DNA of 64,000 bases from Caballeronia insecticola (GTDB lineage: Bacteria; Pseudomonadota; Gammaproteobacteria; Burkholderiales; Burkholderiaceae): assembly GCF_000402035.1 (NCBI RefSeq), contig NC_021287.1, positions 1,240,001 to 1,304,000 of the forward strand. The letters run 5' to 3'. The notes under the pieces were generated by a model. The model saw only the letters and a program-made list of their open reading frames with translations. It did not search any database and was not told the origin of the DNA. Of the stretch, positions 10,619-20,185 are shown piece after piece. Position numbers and translations under genes: made by a program. Every line of letters begins with the position of its first letter. Within the stretch, counting starts at the first letter, position 1.

Positions 10619-12931
10619 TTGTTCAAACCTCATCGCTTTGTTCCTAAGACGGCTGTGGCTGCGGCGTTCGCCGCGACGGGTATGGCGGCACACGCCACCA
10701 CGCCGTTCGTCGTGCAGGATATTCGGATCGACGGACTTCAGCGCATCGAACCGGGCTCAGTGTTCGCTTATCTGCCGATCAAGCAAGGCGACACCTTCAC
10801 CGACGACAAGGCCTCCGAAGCGATTCGCGCGCTCTATGCAACGGGCTTCTTCAACGACGTTCAGGTTGCCACGGAAGGCAACGTGGTGGTCGTGCAGGTG
10901 CAGGAACGCCCGGCGATTTCGAGCATCGACTTCGCGGGCCTGCACGAGTTCGACAAGGACAATCTCACGAAGGCGCTGCGCTCCGTCGGTCTGTCGCAAG
11001 GCCGTTCGTACGACAAGGCGCTCGTCGACAAGGCGGAGCAGGAGCTCAAGCGCCAGTACCTGACGCGCGGCTACTACGCGGCGGAAGTGACGACCACGGT
11101 GACCCCGGTCGACCGCAACCGCGTCGCCATTCTGTTCTCGGTGGCCGAAGGCCCGAGCGCCAAGATCCGGCAGATCAACTTCGTCGGCAACAAGGCGGTG
11201 AGTTCGGGCACGTTGCTCGGCGAAATGCAGCTTTCCACGCCGAACTGGTTCTCGTGGTACACGAAGAGCGACCTCTACGCGAAGGAAAAGCTCACGGGCG
11301 ATCTGGAGAACGTACGCTCGTACTACCTGAACCGCGGCTACCTCGAGTTCGCGATCGACTCCACGCAGGTGTCGATCTCGCCGGACAAGAAGGACATGTA
11401 TCTGACGATCGCCGTGCATGAAGGCGAGCCGTACAAGATCAGCAGCATCAAGCTCTCGGGCAATCTGCTCGACCGCGAAGCCGAGCTCAACAAGCTCGTG
11501 AAGATCAAACCGGGCGAGCGTTTCTCGGCCGAGAAGCTGCAGACAACCACCAAGGCGATCGTCGACAAGCTCGGCGAATACGGCTATGCGTTCGCGCAGG
11601 TGAATGCGCAGCCGGATATCGACCAGGCGAACCACAGCGTGGCGCTGACGCTGCAAGTCGATCCGAGCCGCCGCGTGTATGTGCGGCGCGTGAATATCGT
11701 CGGCAATACGCGCACGCGCGACGAAGTGGTGCGCCGCGAAATGCGCCAGCTCGAAAGCTCGTGGTTCGATTCGAGCCGTCTCGCGCTGTCGAAGGACCGG
11801 ATCAACCGTCTCGGCTACTTCACGGACGTGGATGTCACCACCATTCCGGTGGAAGGCACGAACGACCAGGTGGACGTCGACGTGAAAGTCGCCGAAAAGC
11901 CGACCGGCGCGATCACGCTGGGCGCGGGCTTTTCGTCGACGGACAAGGTGGTGCTCTCGGCGGGCGTCTCGCAGGACAACGTGTTCGGCTCCGGCACGAG
12001 TCTCTCGGTGAACGTGAACACCGCGAAGACGTACCGCACGCTGACGGTCACACAGGTCGATCCGTACTTCACGATCGACGGCATCAAGCGCATTACCGAC
12101 GCGTACTACCGCACGTATCAGCCGCTGTACTACTCGACCGATTCGAGCTTCAAGATCGTGACGATGGGCGCCGACACCAAGTTCGGCATCCCGTTCTCCG
12201 AGCAGGACACGGTGTTCTTCGGCGTCGGCGCCGAACAGAACACGATGGACGTCGACTCGGCCACGCCGCAGGCCTACAAGAACTACGTGAACGAGTTCGG
12301 CCGCGTGGTGAACAACTATCCGCTGACAATGGGCTGGTCGCGCGACAACCGCGACAGCGCGCTCGTACCGAGCCGCGGCTACTACGTCCAGTCGAACGCG
12401 GAGTACGGCACGCCGCTTGGCAACACCACGTACGCGAAGTTCGACGCGCAGTTCCAGTACTACTATTCATTCGCGCGGGGTTTCGTGCTTGGCTTCAACC
12501 TGCAGGGCGGTTACGGCAAGGGCTTGCAAGGACAGACGTACCCGATCTTCAAGAACTACTACGCGGGCGGTATCGGTTCGGTGCGTGGCTACTCGCCGAG
12601 CTCGCTGGGTCCGCGCGACGCGACCACGGGCGATCCGATCGGCGGCTCCCGCATGGCGGTCGGCAATATCGAGCTGACCTTCCCGCTGCCGGGTACCGGC
12701 TATGACCGCACACTGCGTGTGTTCACCTTCCTTGACGCCGGTAACGTCTGGGGCGATCCGGGTCAGGGCGGCACGAGCGCCGGCGCGAACGGCCTGCGTT
12801 ACGGCTACGGTGTGGGTCTCGCGTGGATCTCGCCGATCGGCCCGCTCAAGCTGAGCCTCGGTTTCCCGCTGCAGAAGCACGAAGGCGACCAGTATCAGAA
12901 GTTCCAGTTCCAGATCGGTACGGCCTTCTAA
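10619..12931 (+). CDS. bamA: Outer membrane protein assembly factor BamA, TTG start
   Basis: The central outer-membrane subunit of the BAM complex, which folds beta-barrel proteins. The 770-residue product has a signal peptide (MFKPHRFVPKTAVAAAFAAT, cleavage likely after AHA at residue 26), five POTRA domains over about residues 28-430 (first: VVQDIRIDGLQRI), and a C-terminal barrel. The barrel contains the Omp85 motif GSVRGYSPSSLGPRD and ends in an aromatic residue (QFQIGTAF), as expected for a barrel C-terminus. The start is a TTG at 10619 behind GGGGAAG (10608-10614). No in-frame ATG upstream of the signal peptide fits. Confidence 0.97.
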   Translation: MFKPHRFVPKTAVAAAFAATGMAAHATTPFVVQDIRIDGLQRIEPGSVFAYLPIKQGDTFTDDKASEAIRALYATGFFNDVQVATEGNVVVVQVQERPAISSIDFAGLHEFDKDNLTKALRSVGLSQGRSYDKALVDKAEQELKRQYLTRGYYAAEVTTTVTPVDRNRVAILFSVAEGPSAKIRQINFVGNKAVSSGTLLGEMQLSTPNWFSWYTKSDLYAKEKLTGDLENVRSYYLNRGYLEFAIDSTQVSISPDKKDMYLTIAVHEGEPYKISSIKLSGNLLDREAELNKLVKIKPGERFSAEKLQTTTKAIVDKLGEYGYAFAQVNAQPDIDQANHSVALTLQVDPSRRVYVRRVNIVGNTRTRDEVVRREMRQLESSWFDSSRLALSKDRINRLGYFTDVDVTTIPVEGTNDQVDVDVKVAEKPTGAITLGAGFSSTDKVVLSAGVSQDNVFGSGTSLSVNVNTAKTYRTLTVTQVDPYFTIDGIKRITDAYYRTYQPLYYSTDSSFKIVTMGADTKFGIPFSEQDTVFFGVGAEQNTMDVDSATPQAYKNYVNEFGRVVNNYPLTMGWSRDNRDSALVPSRGYYVQSNAEYGTPLGNTTYAKFDAQFQYYYSFARGFVLGFNLQGGYGKGLQGQTYPIFKNYYAGGIGSVRGYSPSSLGPRDATTGDPIGGSRMAVGNIELTFPLPGTGYDRTLRVFTFLDAGNVWGDPGQGGTSAGANGLRYGYGVGLAWISPIGPLKLSLGFPLQKHEGDQYQKFQFQIGTAF

Positions 12932-12986
12932 GCGGCACGCCGATGAACCCGAACTTCACTCAATTCGACGTAACGTGAGGAACACT

Positions 12987-13559
12987 TTGCGAACCGGTAA
13001 GCTTTCGAAACATATGGCGCTGGCGCTTGCGTTGTCGATGGTTCTCGGCTTGGGCACGGCCGTGCGCGCAAACGCGCAGGAAGCGCGCATCGCGGCGGTC
13101 AATTCGGACCGTATCCTGCGCGAATCGGCGGCGGCGAAAGCGGCGCAGTCGAAGCTCGAGCAGGAGTTCTCCAAGCGCGATAAGGCGCTGCAGGACATGG
13201 CGCAGCGCCTGAAGGCGATGTCCGACAACATCGACAAAAGCGGCACCTCGCTCGCGCCGACGGACCGCGCGGCACGTCAGCGCGACCTCGCGCAGCTCGA
13301 TGCGGACTTCCAGCGCAAGCAGCGCGAATTTCGCGAAGATCTGAACCAGCGTCGCAACGAGGAACTGGCGGCGGTGCTGGACCGGGCGAACAAGGTCATC
13401 AAGCAGATCGCCGAGCAGCAACACTATGACCTGATCGTGCAGGAAGCGGTGTATGTGAGTCCGCGCATCGACATTACGGATCAGGTGCTGAAAGCGCTTG
13501 CCGCGGCCACGCCGAACGGCGTCGGCACGAGCGGCTCAAGCGGCTCCAGCCCGAACTGA
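12987..13559 (+). CDS. skp: Periplasmic chaperone Skp/OmpH
   Basis: A periplasmic holdase that carries unfolded outer-membrane proteins to BAM. The start chosen is TTG at 12987, six bases after GAGG (12977-12980), giving a 190-residue precursor. A GTG at 12975 and an ATG at 13014 are in-frame alternatives. The signal peptide MALALALSMVLGLGTAVRAN ends at an ANA/QE site, followed by RIAAVNSDRILRES. The long charged helical segment (about residues 50-120) forms the chaperone's coiled-coil tentacles, then the C-terminal YDLIVQEAVYVSPRIDITDQ follows. It sits between bamA and lpxD as in other proteobacteria. Confidence 0.93.
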   Translation: MRTGKLSKHMALALALSMVLGLGTAVRANAQEARIAAVNSDRILRESAAAKAAQSKLEQEFSKRDKALQDMAQRLKAMSDNIDKSGTSLAPTDRAARQRDLAQLDADFQRKQREFREDLNQRRNEELAAVLDRANKVIKQIAEQQHYDLIVQEAVYVSPRIDITDQVLKALAAATPNGVGTSGSSGSSPN

Positions 13560-13577
13560 CGAGGAGTGTGAGACGAG

Positions 13578-14681
13578 ATGGCATCAGGCATGGCGATCAC
13601 GCTCGACGAACTGGTCAGCCGCTTCGGCGGAGAAGTGGTCGGCGACGGGACGCAACGCGTCGGTAGTCTCGCCCCGCTCGACAAGGCCGGTCCCGCGCAA
13701 CTCGCGTTTCTCGCGAATCAGAAGTATCTGCCGCAGGTCGAGACGACTCGCGCCGGCGCAGTGCTCATTTCGAGCGCCGATCTCGAGAAGGTGACGAATC
13801 GCGCGGGCAGTAATTTCATCGTCACGCCGAACCCCTACGCTTACTTCGCGCGCGTCGCGCAGGCGTTCATCGACCTGGCCGCACCGAAAGACGTGGCGGG
13901 CGTGCATCCGAGCGCGTATGTCGATCCGGGCGCGAAAGTCGCGGCGAGCGCGGTCATCGGTCCGCACGTGAGCATCGAGGCAGGCGCCGTGGTCGGCGAA
14001 CGCGCGAAGCTCGATGCGGGCGTCGTGATCGGCCGGGGCGTGCAGTTGGGCGACGACGTGCATCTGTACCCGAACGTCACCGTTTATCACGGCTGCAAGC
14101 TCGGCGCGCGTGTCGTCGTGCATGCGGGCGCGGTGATCGGCGCGGACGGCTTCGGCTTCGCGCCGGATTTCGTCGGCGAGGGCGAGGCGCGCACCGGAAG
14201 CTGGGTGAAGATTCCGCAAGTCGGCGCGGTAGATATCGCCGCCGACGTCGAAATCGGCGCGAACACCACGATCGACCGCGGCGCGATGGCGGACACCGTC
14301 ATCGAGGAATGCGTGAAGATCGACAATCTCGTGCAGATCGGCCATAACTGCCGCATCGGCGCGTACACGGTCATTGCCGGGTGCGCGGGCATCGCGGGCA
14401 GCACGAATATCGGCAAGCATTGCATGATTGGCGGCGCGGTGGGCATTGCCGGGCACGTGACGCTCGCGGACTACGTGATCGTCACGGCGCAGTCGGGCGT
14501 GTCGAAGTCGCTGCTGAAACCGGGCATGTACACGAGCGCGTTTCCGGCCGTGCCGCATGCGGACTGGAACAAGAGCGCGGCGATCATGCGCAACCTCGAC
14601 AAGATGCGCGAGCGTATCAAGGCGCTGGAAAGCGCGCTCGCCGCAGCGGGCAACGGTCACGACGAAAGCGACGGCGCTTGA
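13578..14681 (+). CDS. lpxD: UDP-3-O-acylglucosamine N-acyltransferase
   Basis: Third step of lipid A synthesis: transfers a hydroxyacyl chain from acyl-ACP to the 2-amine of UDP-3-O-acylglucosamine. The 367-residue protein has the N-terminal uridine-binding domain ([18 protein letters not shown]) and then many hexapeptide repeats forming a left-handed beta helix. The active-site region [20 protein letters not shown] contains the catalytic His. GAGGAG at 13561-13566 supports the ATG at 13578. A second ATG at 13590 is possible. Confidence 0.97.
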   Translation: MASGMAITLDELVSRFGGEVVGDGTQRVGSLAPLDKAGPAQLAFLANQKYLPQVETTRAGAVLISSADLEKVTNRAGSNFIVTPNPYAYFARVAQAFIDLAAPKDVAGVHPSAYVDPGAKVAASAVIGPHVSIEAGAVVGERAKLDAGVVIGRGVQLGDDVHLYPNVTVYHGCKLGARVVVHAGAVIGADGFGFAPDFVGEGEARTGSWVKIPQVGAVDIAADVEIGANTTIDRGAMADTVIEECVKIDNLVQIGHNCRIGAYTVIAGCAGIAGSTNIGKHCMIGGAVGIAGHVTLADYVIVTAQSGVSKSLLKPGMYTSAFPAVPHADWNKSAAIMRNLDKMRERIKALESALAAAGNGHDESDGA

Positions 14682-14874
14682 GCGCCGGGCCCGGTCAAGC
14701 GACGGGCCGAAACAAAATCCATAAGCTGAATCCATAGCAGAAGCGAGAGCGGGCAGTTTCGAGCCGCCCCATAGATGCCGGAAGACGCCGGAAGAACATA
14801 GCAATCCCGGGCGGGCGTCGGACACGGCCCGCCATCCAATTTCCGCGCCCGACACGCGCGTGAGCAGAACGACC

Positions 14875-15333
14875 ATGAGCACAGAAAAAATCAATCTCGA
14901 TATCCACAAGATCCTCACGCTGCTGCCGCATCGGTATCCGATCCTGCTCGTGGATCGCGTGCTCGAACTCGAGCCGCACAAGAGCATCAAAGCGTTGAAG
15001 AACGTGACGATCAACGAGCCGTATTTTCAGGGTCACTTTCCGACGCGTCCGGTCATGCCGGGCGTGCTGATTCTCGAGGCGCTCGCGCAGACGGCGGCGC
15101 TTCTGACATTCGCGGAAGAGCCGCACGATCCGACCAACACGCTCTACTACTTCGTCGGCATCGACGGCGCGCGCTTCAAGCGCGTGGTGGAGCCGGGCGA
15201 TCAACTGATTCTGAACGTCCACTTCGAGCGGTACATGCGGGGCATCTGGAAGTTCAAGGCGCGTGCTGAAGTCGATGGCGCGACCGCTGCCGAGGCAGAG
15301 CTCATGTGTACCGTCAAGAACGCGGACGCCTGA
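14875..15333 (+). CDS. fabZ: 3-hydroxyacyl-[acyl-carrier-protein] dehydratase FabZ
   Basis: Dehydrates 3-hydroxyacyl-ACP in fatty acid elongation and competes with LpxA/LpxD for the same intermediates. The ATG at 14875 yields 152 residues beginning [20 protein letters not shown]. An in-frame GTG at 14860 would add five residues. The hot-dog signatures [14 protein letters not shown] and [20 protein letters not shown] (catalytic His, and Glu in the following helix) are complete. About 190 bp separate it from lpxD. I see no gene in that spacer. Confidence 0.96.
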   Translation: MSTEKINLDIHKILTLLPHRYPILLVDRVLELEPHKSIKALKNVTINEPYFQGHFPTRPVMPGVLILEALAQTAALLTFAEEPHDPTNTLYYFVGIDGARFKRVVEPGDQLILNVHFERYMRGIWKFKARAEVDGATAAEAELMCTVKNADA

Positions 15334-15395
15334 GCGAATCTGCGTTCCCCGCGTTCACCGTAACGAGCAGCACGAACAGCATAGGCGAAAAGCGC

Positions 15396-16184
15396 ATGAG
15401 CAAGATTCACCCAACCGCGATCATCGAGCCGGGCGCCCAACTGGACGATACCGTCGAGATCGGACCGTACGCGATCGTCGGCGCGCATGCCGTGATCGGC
15501 GCGGGCACGACCGTCGGTTCGCATAGTGTGATCGAAGGCCACACGACGATCGGCCGCGACAATCGCATCGGCCATTACGCGTCGATCGGCGGGCGTCCGC
15601 AAGACATGAAGTACCGGGACGAGCCCACGCGGCTCGAGATCGGCGACCGCAACACCATCCGCGAATTCACGACGCTGCATACGGGCACGGTGCAGGATCA
15701 GGGCGTCACGTCGATCGGCAGCGATTGCTGGATCATGGCGTATGTGCACGTCGGCCACGATTGCCGCCTCGGCGACAACGTCATCATGTCGAGCAATGCG
15801 CAACTGGCCGGGCACGTGATCGTCGGCGATCACGCGATCATCGGCGGAATGTCGGGCGTGCATCAGTTCGTGCGGATCGGCGCGCACTCCATGCTGGGCG
15901 GCGCGTCGGCGCTGGTCCAGGACGTGCCGCCGTTCGTGATTGCGGCGGGGAACAAGGCGGAGCCGCACGGCATCAACGTCGAAGGTCTGCGTCGCCGCGG
16001 CTTCACGCCCGACGCCATCTCGGCGCTGCGCTCGGCGTACCGGATCGTCTATAAGAGCGGCCTGTCGCTCGAAGAGGCGAAACTGCAGTTGAAGGATCTG
16101 AGCGCGGCGGGCGGCGAGGGCGACGCGCCCGTCAAGGCATTTTCCGACTTCATCGCGGCGTCGCAGCGCGGCATCATCCGCTAG
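15396..16184 (+). CDS. lpxA: UDP-N-acetylglucosamine acyltransferase
   Basis: First step of lipid A synthesis: 3-O-acylation of UDP-GlcNAc by hydroxyacyl-ACP. The 262-residue protein starts [20 protein letters not shown]. It is built from hexapeptide repeats up to about residue 190, then a helical C-terminal domain. The catalytic His is in the [12 protein letters not shown] segment and the acyl-ruler region is in [12 protein letters not shown]. It lies 63 bp after fabZ and 12 bp before lpxB. Confidence 0.97.
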   Translation: MSKIHPTAIIEPGAQLDDTVEIGPYAIVGAHAVIGAGTTVGSHSVIEGHTTIGRDNRIGHYASIGGRPQDMKYRDEPTRLEIGDRNTIREFTTLHTGTVQDQGVTSIGSDCWIMAYVHVGHDCRLGDNVIMSSNAQLAGHVIVGDHAIIGGMSGVHQFVRIGAHSMLGGASALVQDVPPFVIAAGNKAEPHGINVEGLRRRGFTPDAISALRSAYRIVYKSGLSLEEAKLQLKDLSAAGGEGDAPVKAFSDFIAASQRGIIR

Positions 16185-16196
16185 ACGCGCGCGCCG

Positions 16197-17363
16197 ATGA
16201 CCCTGACCTCCCATCCGCCGCGCGTCGCAATGGTCGCGGGCGAGCCTTCGGGCGATCTGCTCGCGGCGTCGCTGCTGTCCGGCCTGACCAACACGCTGCC
16301 CGAAGGCACGCGGTATAGCGGCATCGGCGGTCCGCGCATGAAGGCCGAAGGCTTCGAAGCGCACTGGCCGATGGACAAGCTCACCGTGCGCGGCTATGTC
16401 GAAGCGCTGAAGCATATCCCCGAGATTCTCGGCATCCGCAACGAAATCAAGCGCCAGTTGCTGGCCGAGCCGCCGTCGGTGTTCATCGGCGTGGATGCGC
16501 CCGATTTCAATTTCGGCCTCGAGCAGCCGCTGCGCGAAGCGGGCATTCCGACCGTGCATTTCGTCTGCCCGTCGATCTGGGCATGGCGCGGCGGACGCAT
16601 CAAGAAGATCGTGAAAGCGGTCGATCACATGCTCTGCGTGTTTCCGTTTGAGACGGCGCTGCTCGAAAAGGCGGGCGTGACGGCAAGCTATGTCGGCCAT
16701 CCGCTCGCGGACGAAATTCCGCTCGAACCGGATGTGGCCGGCGCGCGCCGCGAACTGGGCATTGCCGAGGGCGGCCCGGTGATCGCCGTGCTGCCGGGCA
16801 GCCGCCGCTCGGAAATCGCGTTGATCGGCCCGACGTTTTTTGACGCAATGGAACTGATGCAACTTCGCGAACCCGGCGTGCGCTTCCTGATGCCGGCGGC
16901 CAATCCGGCGCTGCGCGAATTGTTGCAACCGCTCGTGGACGCGCATCCGCATTTGTCGCTCACAATCACCGACGGCCGCGCGCAAACCGCGATGACCGCC
17001 GCGGACGCCATCCTCGTGAAGAGCGGCACGGTCACGCTGGAGGCGGCGCTGCTCAAGAAGCCGATGGTGATCTCCTACAAGGTGCCCTGGCTCACGGGCC
17101 AGATCATGAAGCGGCAGGGCTATTTGCCCTATGTGGGGCTGCCGAACATCCTCGCCGGACGCTTCGTCGTGCCGGAAATTCTCCAGCATTTCGCGACGCC
17201 AGAGGCGCTCGCCGACGCCACGCTGAAACAGTTGAACGACGAAGCGAACCGCCGTACGCTGAGAGAAATTTTCACCGATATGCACATCGCGTTACGTCAG
17301 AACACGTCGCAAAAGGCGGCGCAAGCCGTGGCGCGCGTGCTCGAAACGCGGAGGCCGCGATAA
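16197..17363 (+). CDS. lpxB: Lipid-A-disaccharide synthase
   Basis: A GT19 glycosyltransferase joining UDP-diacylglucosamine and lipid X into the lipid A disaccharide at the inner membrane. The 388-residue protein starts [20 protein letters not shown] with the conserved AGEPSGDLL. Other family segments are [35 protein letters not shown] and [12 protein letters not shown]. Its stop codon overlaps the rnhB start by one base (TAATG at 17361-17365). Confidence 0.97.
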   Translation: MTLTSHPPRVAMVAGEPSGDLLAASLLSGLTNTLPEGTRYSGIGGPRMKAEGFEAHWPMDKLTVRGYVEALKHIPEILGIRNEIKRQLLAEPPSVFIGVDAPDFNFGLEQPLREAGIPTVHFVCPSIWAWRGGRIKKIVKAVDHMLCVFPFETALLEKAGVTASYVGHPLADEIPLEPDVAGARRELGIAEGGPVIAVLPGSRRSEIALIGPTFFDAMELMQLREPGVRFLMPAANPALRELLQPLVDAHPHLSLTITDGRAQTAMTAADAILVKSGTVTLEAALLKKPMVISYKVPWLTGQIMKRQGYLPYVGLPNILAGRFVVPEILQHFATPEALADATLKQLNDEANRRTLREIFTDMHIALRQNTSQKAAQAVARVLETRRPR

Positions 17364-18073
17364 TGGCGCGTCAGCCTAGTCAGTCGTCGATGCAGGGCGG
17401 ACTCGACTTCAGCTCGCCGTTCGACATCATCTGCGGCGTCGACGAAGCCGGCCGCGGCCCGCTTGCAGGCCCTGTGGTGGCGGCGGCGGTGATCTTCGAT
17501 CCCGCGAAGCCCCGCATCAACGGCCTTGACGATTCGAAAGCGCTGAGCGCAAAACGGCGCGAAGAGCTCTACGAGAAGATCGTCGATCGCGCGCTGGCGT
17601 TCTGCATCGCATCGGCGAGCGTCGAGGAAATCGACACCATCAACATCCTGCACGCGTCCATGCTGGCGATGAAGCGCGCCGTGGAAGGGCTCGGCGTCGC
17701 GCCGACGCTCGTGAAAGTGGACGGCAACCGCTGTCCGGTGCTGTCGATCCGGGCGGAAGCGGTGATCGGCGGCGACGCGCTCATCAAGCAGATCTCGGCG
17801 GCGTCGATTCTCGCGAAAGTCACGCGCGACCGCATGCTCACCGAACTGCACGAAAGTTTTCCGGTGTACGGCTTCGATGCGCATGCGGGCTACGGCACGC
17901 CCCAACATCTGAAGGCGCTGCGGCAGCACGGTCCGTGCGAACATCATCGGCGTTCGTTCGCGCCGGTGCGCGAGGCGCATCGGCTGTTCGGCTCGGTGTT
18001 GCCCGAGATCGCGCCCGAAGTGCTCCGGGCGGCCGTAACGCTCGACCAAGATCCCGACGCGCGCATGTTCTGA
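17363..18073 (+). CDS. rnhB: Ribonuclease HII
   Basis: Cleaves the RNA strand of RNA-DNA hybrids and removes misincorporated ribonucleotides. The 236-residue protein has the RNase HII signature [20 protein letters not shown], with the catalytic Asp-Glu pair, then [16 protein letters not shown] and [15 protein letters not shown] with a further catalytic Asp. [13 protein letters not shown] is near the end. It overlaps lpxB by one base and belongs to the same operon. Confidence 0.97.
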   Translation: MARQPSQSSMQGGLDFSSPFDIICGVDEAGRGPLAGPVVAAAVIFDPAKPRINGLDDSKALSAKRREELYEKIVDRALAFCIASASVEEIDTINILHASMLAMKRAVEGLGVAPTLVKVDGNRCPVLSIRAEAVIGGDALIKQISAASILAKVTRDRMLTELHESFPVYGFDAHAGYGTPQHLKALRQHGPCEHHRRSFAPVREAHRLFGSVLPEIAPEVLRAAVTLDQDPDARMF

Positions 18074-18092
18074 GCGCGAACACTGCATCGAC

Positions 18093-18884
18093 GTGAAATC
18101 CATCACTTCGCGGGACAACCCGCTCTATAAGCGCCTGAAAGCGCTCGCCGGCTCGACCGCGCAACAGCGTAGAAGCGCGCACGCGCTGCTTGAAGGCCTG
18201 CATCTGGCCTCCGCTTATCTCGACGCGGCCGGGCAGCCCGAAACCTGCGTCGTCACCGAAGGCGCGCTCACGCACGAGGAAGCGCGCGATATCGTCGCGC
18301 GTATCGAGGACAAGCGCGTCATCGTGTTGCCGGACGCGCTGTTCGGCCAGTTATCGAGCGTCGTGCACGGCGTGGGCATGCTGCTGCTCGTCGACAAGAT
18401 CGACGCCGAACTGCCCGCGCGCGTGGCCGAAACCTGCGTGATCCTCGACGGCGTTCAGGACGCCGGCAACGTCGGCTCGATTCTGCGCAGCGCGGCGGCG
18501 GCGGGCATCACGCGCGTGTTCTGCGCGCCGGGCACGGCTTACGCGTGGTCGTCGAAGGTGCTGCGCTCGGGCATGGGCGCGCACTTTCTGCTGGATATCT
18601 TCGAGGATGTCGCGCCCGCCGATCTGCTCGCGCGGCTGGACGCGCCGGTGACCATCACGGACTCGCACGGCGCGGTGGCGCTCTACGACTGCGATTTGTC
18701 GGGGCCGCTGGCGTGGGTGTTCGGCAACGAAGGGGCGGGCGTGTCGCAGGTCTGGCGCGATGCCGTCACGCATCGGGTGACGATTCCGCAACCGGGCGGG
18801 ATGGAGTCGCTCAACGTGGCGGCTGCGGCGGCGGTCTGTCTGTTCGAGCAGTGCCGCCAGCAGCGCCTGAGCGCGAATCAATAA
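18093..18884 (+). CDS. TrmH/SpoU-family RNA 2'-O-methyltransferase
   Basis: A SAM-dependent SPOUT RNA ribose methyltransferase, probably acting on rRNA (RlmB-like). The exact target is not readable from sequence. It starts at a GTG (18093) with [20 protein letters not shown] and has 263 residues. An N-terminal substrate-binding domain is followed by the SpoU motifs: [31 protein letters not shown] and [18 protein letters not shown]. Its stop codon region overlaps the convergent ppsR stop by 7 bp (18878-18884), so there is no room for a terminator between them. Confidence 0.92.
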   Translation: MKSITSRDNPLYKRLKALAGSTAQQRRSAHALLEGLHLASAYLDAAGQPETCVVTEGALTHEEARDIVARIEDKRVIVLPDALFGQLSSVVHGVGMLLLVDKIDAELPARVAETCVILDGVQDAGNVGSILRSAAAAGITRVFCAPGTAYAWSSKVLRSGMGAHFLLDIFEDVAPADLLARLDAPVTITDSHGAVALYDCDLSGPLAWVFGNEGAGVSQVWRDAVTHRVTIPQPGGMESLNVAAAAAVCLFEQCRQQRLSANQ

Positions 18885-19696
18885 TAGGAAGGCCGTTCCG
18901 GCTTCACTTCCTGCAGGATCGTCGTGGCGATTTCCTCGATCGATTTATGCGTCGACGAAAGCCACTTGATGCCTTCGCGCTTCATCATCATTTCCGCTTC
19001 GTTGATCTCGTAGCGGCAATTCTCCAGCGCCGCGTATTTGCTCCCCGGGCGACGCTCGTTGCGAATCTCGGCGAGCCGCTGCGGATCGATCGACAGACCG
19101 AACATCTTTTCCCGATGCTCCAGCAGCGGCGTCGGCAGCTTGCCGCGCTCGAAATCTTCCGGAATCAGCGGATAGTTCGCGGCCTTCACGCCGTATTGCA
19201 TGGCCAGATAGAGGCTCGTCGGCGTTTTGCCGCTGCGCGATACGCCAACCAGGATGACGTCGGCATCGGCGAGATTGCGGTTGGACTGGCCGTCGTCGTG
19301 GGCGAGCGAAAAGTTGATCGCCTCGATGCGGTTCTTGTATTCCTCGGTGTCGGCGTTCTGGTGGACGCGGCCCATCGCATGCGTCGACTTGAGCGACAGT
19401 TCGTGTTCGAGCGGCTCGATGAAGGTCTGGAACATGTCGAGCACGAGCGCATTGCAGCCCTTGACGACTTCGTTCGACGCGCTGTCGACGAGCGTCGTGA
19501 AGACGATCGGCCGCCGCCCGTCGAGCGCGACGGCCTCGTTGATCTTCGCGACGGTCGCATGGGCCTTGTCGACCGAATCGACGAAAGGCACGCGCACGAG
19601 GCGAAACTTTTGATCGAACTGGGCGAGGATCGAATGCGCGAAGGTTTCGGCAGTGATCCCGGTACCGTCGGAGACGATGAATACGGAAGGCGGCAT
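18878..19696 (-). CDS. ppsR: PEP synthase regulatory protein (bifunctional kinase/pyrophosphorylase)
   Basis: A DUF299-family protein that inactivates PEP synthase by ADP-dependent phosphorylation of a threonine near its catalytic His, and reactivates it by phosphate-dependent removal. The ATG at 19696 gives 272 residues starting [20 protein letters not shown]. The P-loop [18 protein letters not shown] is in the middle, followed by [19 protein letters not shown]. Longer upstream frames lack family similarity. It is divergent from its target gene ppsA, the standard pairing. Confidence 0.95.
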   Translation of the reverse strand: MPPSVFIVSDGTGITAETFAHSILAQFDQKFRLVRVPFVDSVDKAHATVAKINEAVALDGRRPIVFTTLVDSASNEVVKGCNALVLDMFQTFIEPLEHELSLKSTHAMGRVHQNADTEEYKNRIEAINFSLAHDDGQSNRNLADADVILVGVSRSGKTPTSLYLAMQYGVKAANYPLIPEDFERGKLPTPLLEHREKMFGLSIDPQRLAEIRNERRPGSKYAALENCRYEINEAEMMMKREGIKWLSSTHKSIEEIATTILQEVKPERPSYY

Positions 19697-20185
19697 CGGC
19701 GAAAAGACCAGTGGGAACGAGTTGGAGCGGGTGCGCTCAAGCGGCGATACGCAATAAAACGTGTGCGCGGCGCCGGGCGCGAAGCGAGAAAAGTCCTGTG
19801 TTACATTGATTGCGCAGCCGATGTGCGCCGACGAACCCTGCGGCGTGAAAGACCTCGATTTTGCCGCGGAATTACTGTCTCTGCCGAAACAAATTGAGAA
19901 TCGGCACGGTAGAATAGCGGCAACCTGTTCGATAAGCAATTGCGGACAAATTGATTCGGATTTTCGTCAAATCGCGGTCATTCGTCGGTTTTGGCAGCAA
20001 AAACCCACGGTTTCGAGCAGATTTCAGACGTCCCGCTTCTTTTTGCCTGGCGCACCGTTTCCGGTGGCGGGTTTCCCGAAGGCTTATCAAACAGGTTGTA
20101 CGAGATGCGGCCGCGCTTCCAATGAGCGCCGTCGCATATGAGCCCACTCGTGCGATCGTGAATTCCATCCACCTTAGGGGCTTGT
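19697..20185. other. Divergent ppsR/ppsA intergenic region
   Basis: A 489-bp gap with lower GC than its flanks. It must hold the promoters of both genes, but I found no -35/-10 pair convincing enough to report. A -10-like TAGAAT is at 19910-19915 without a matching -35. An open frame across it (19761-20141, plus) has no ribosome site or recognisable protein features. Confidence 0.5.

Noticed and set aside
15201..17285. 694-codon minus-strand open frame over fabZ-lpxA-lpxB
   Set aside because: Antisense to three well-conserved lipid A/fatty acid genes. It is an artefact of GC-rich third positions.
19761..20141. 126-codon open frame in the ppsR/ppsA gap
   Set aside because: No ribosome site, no hydrophobic core pattern or motif, and normal intergenic composition. 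Kept as intergenic sequence.
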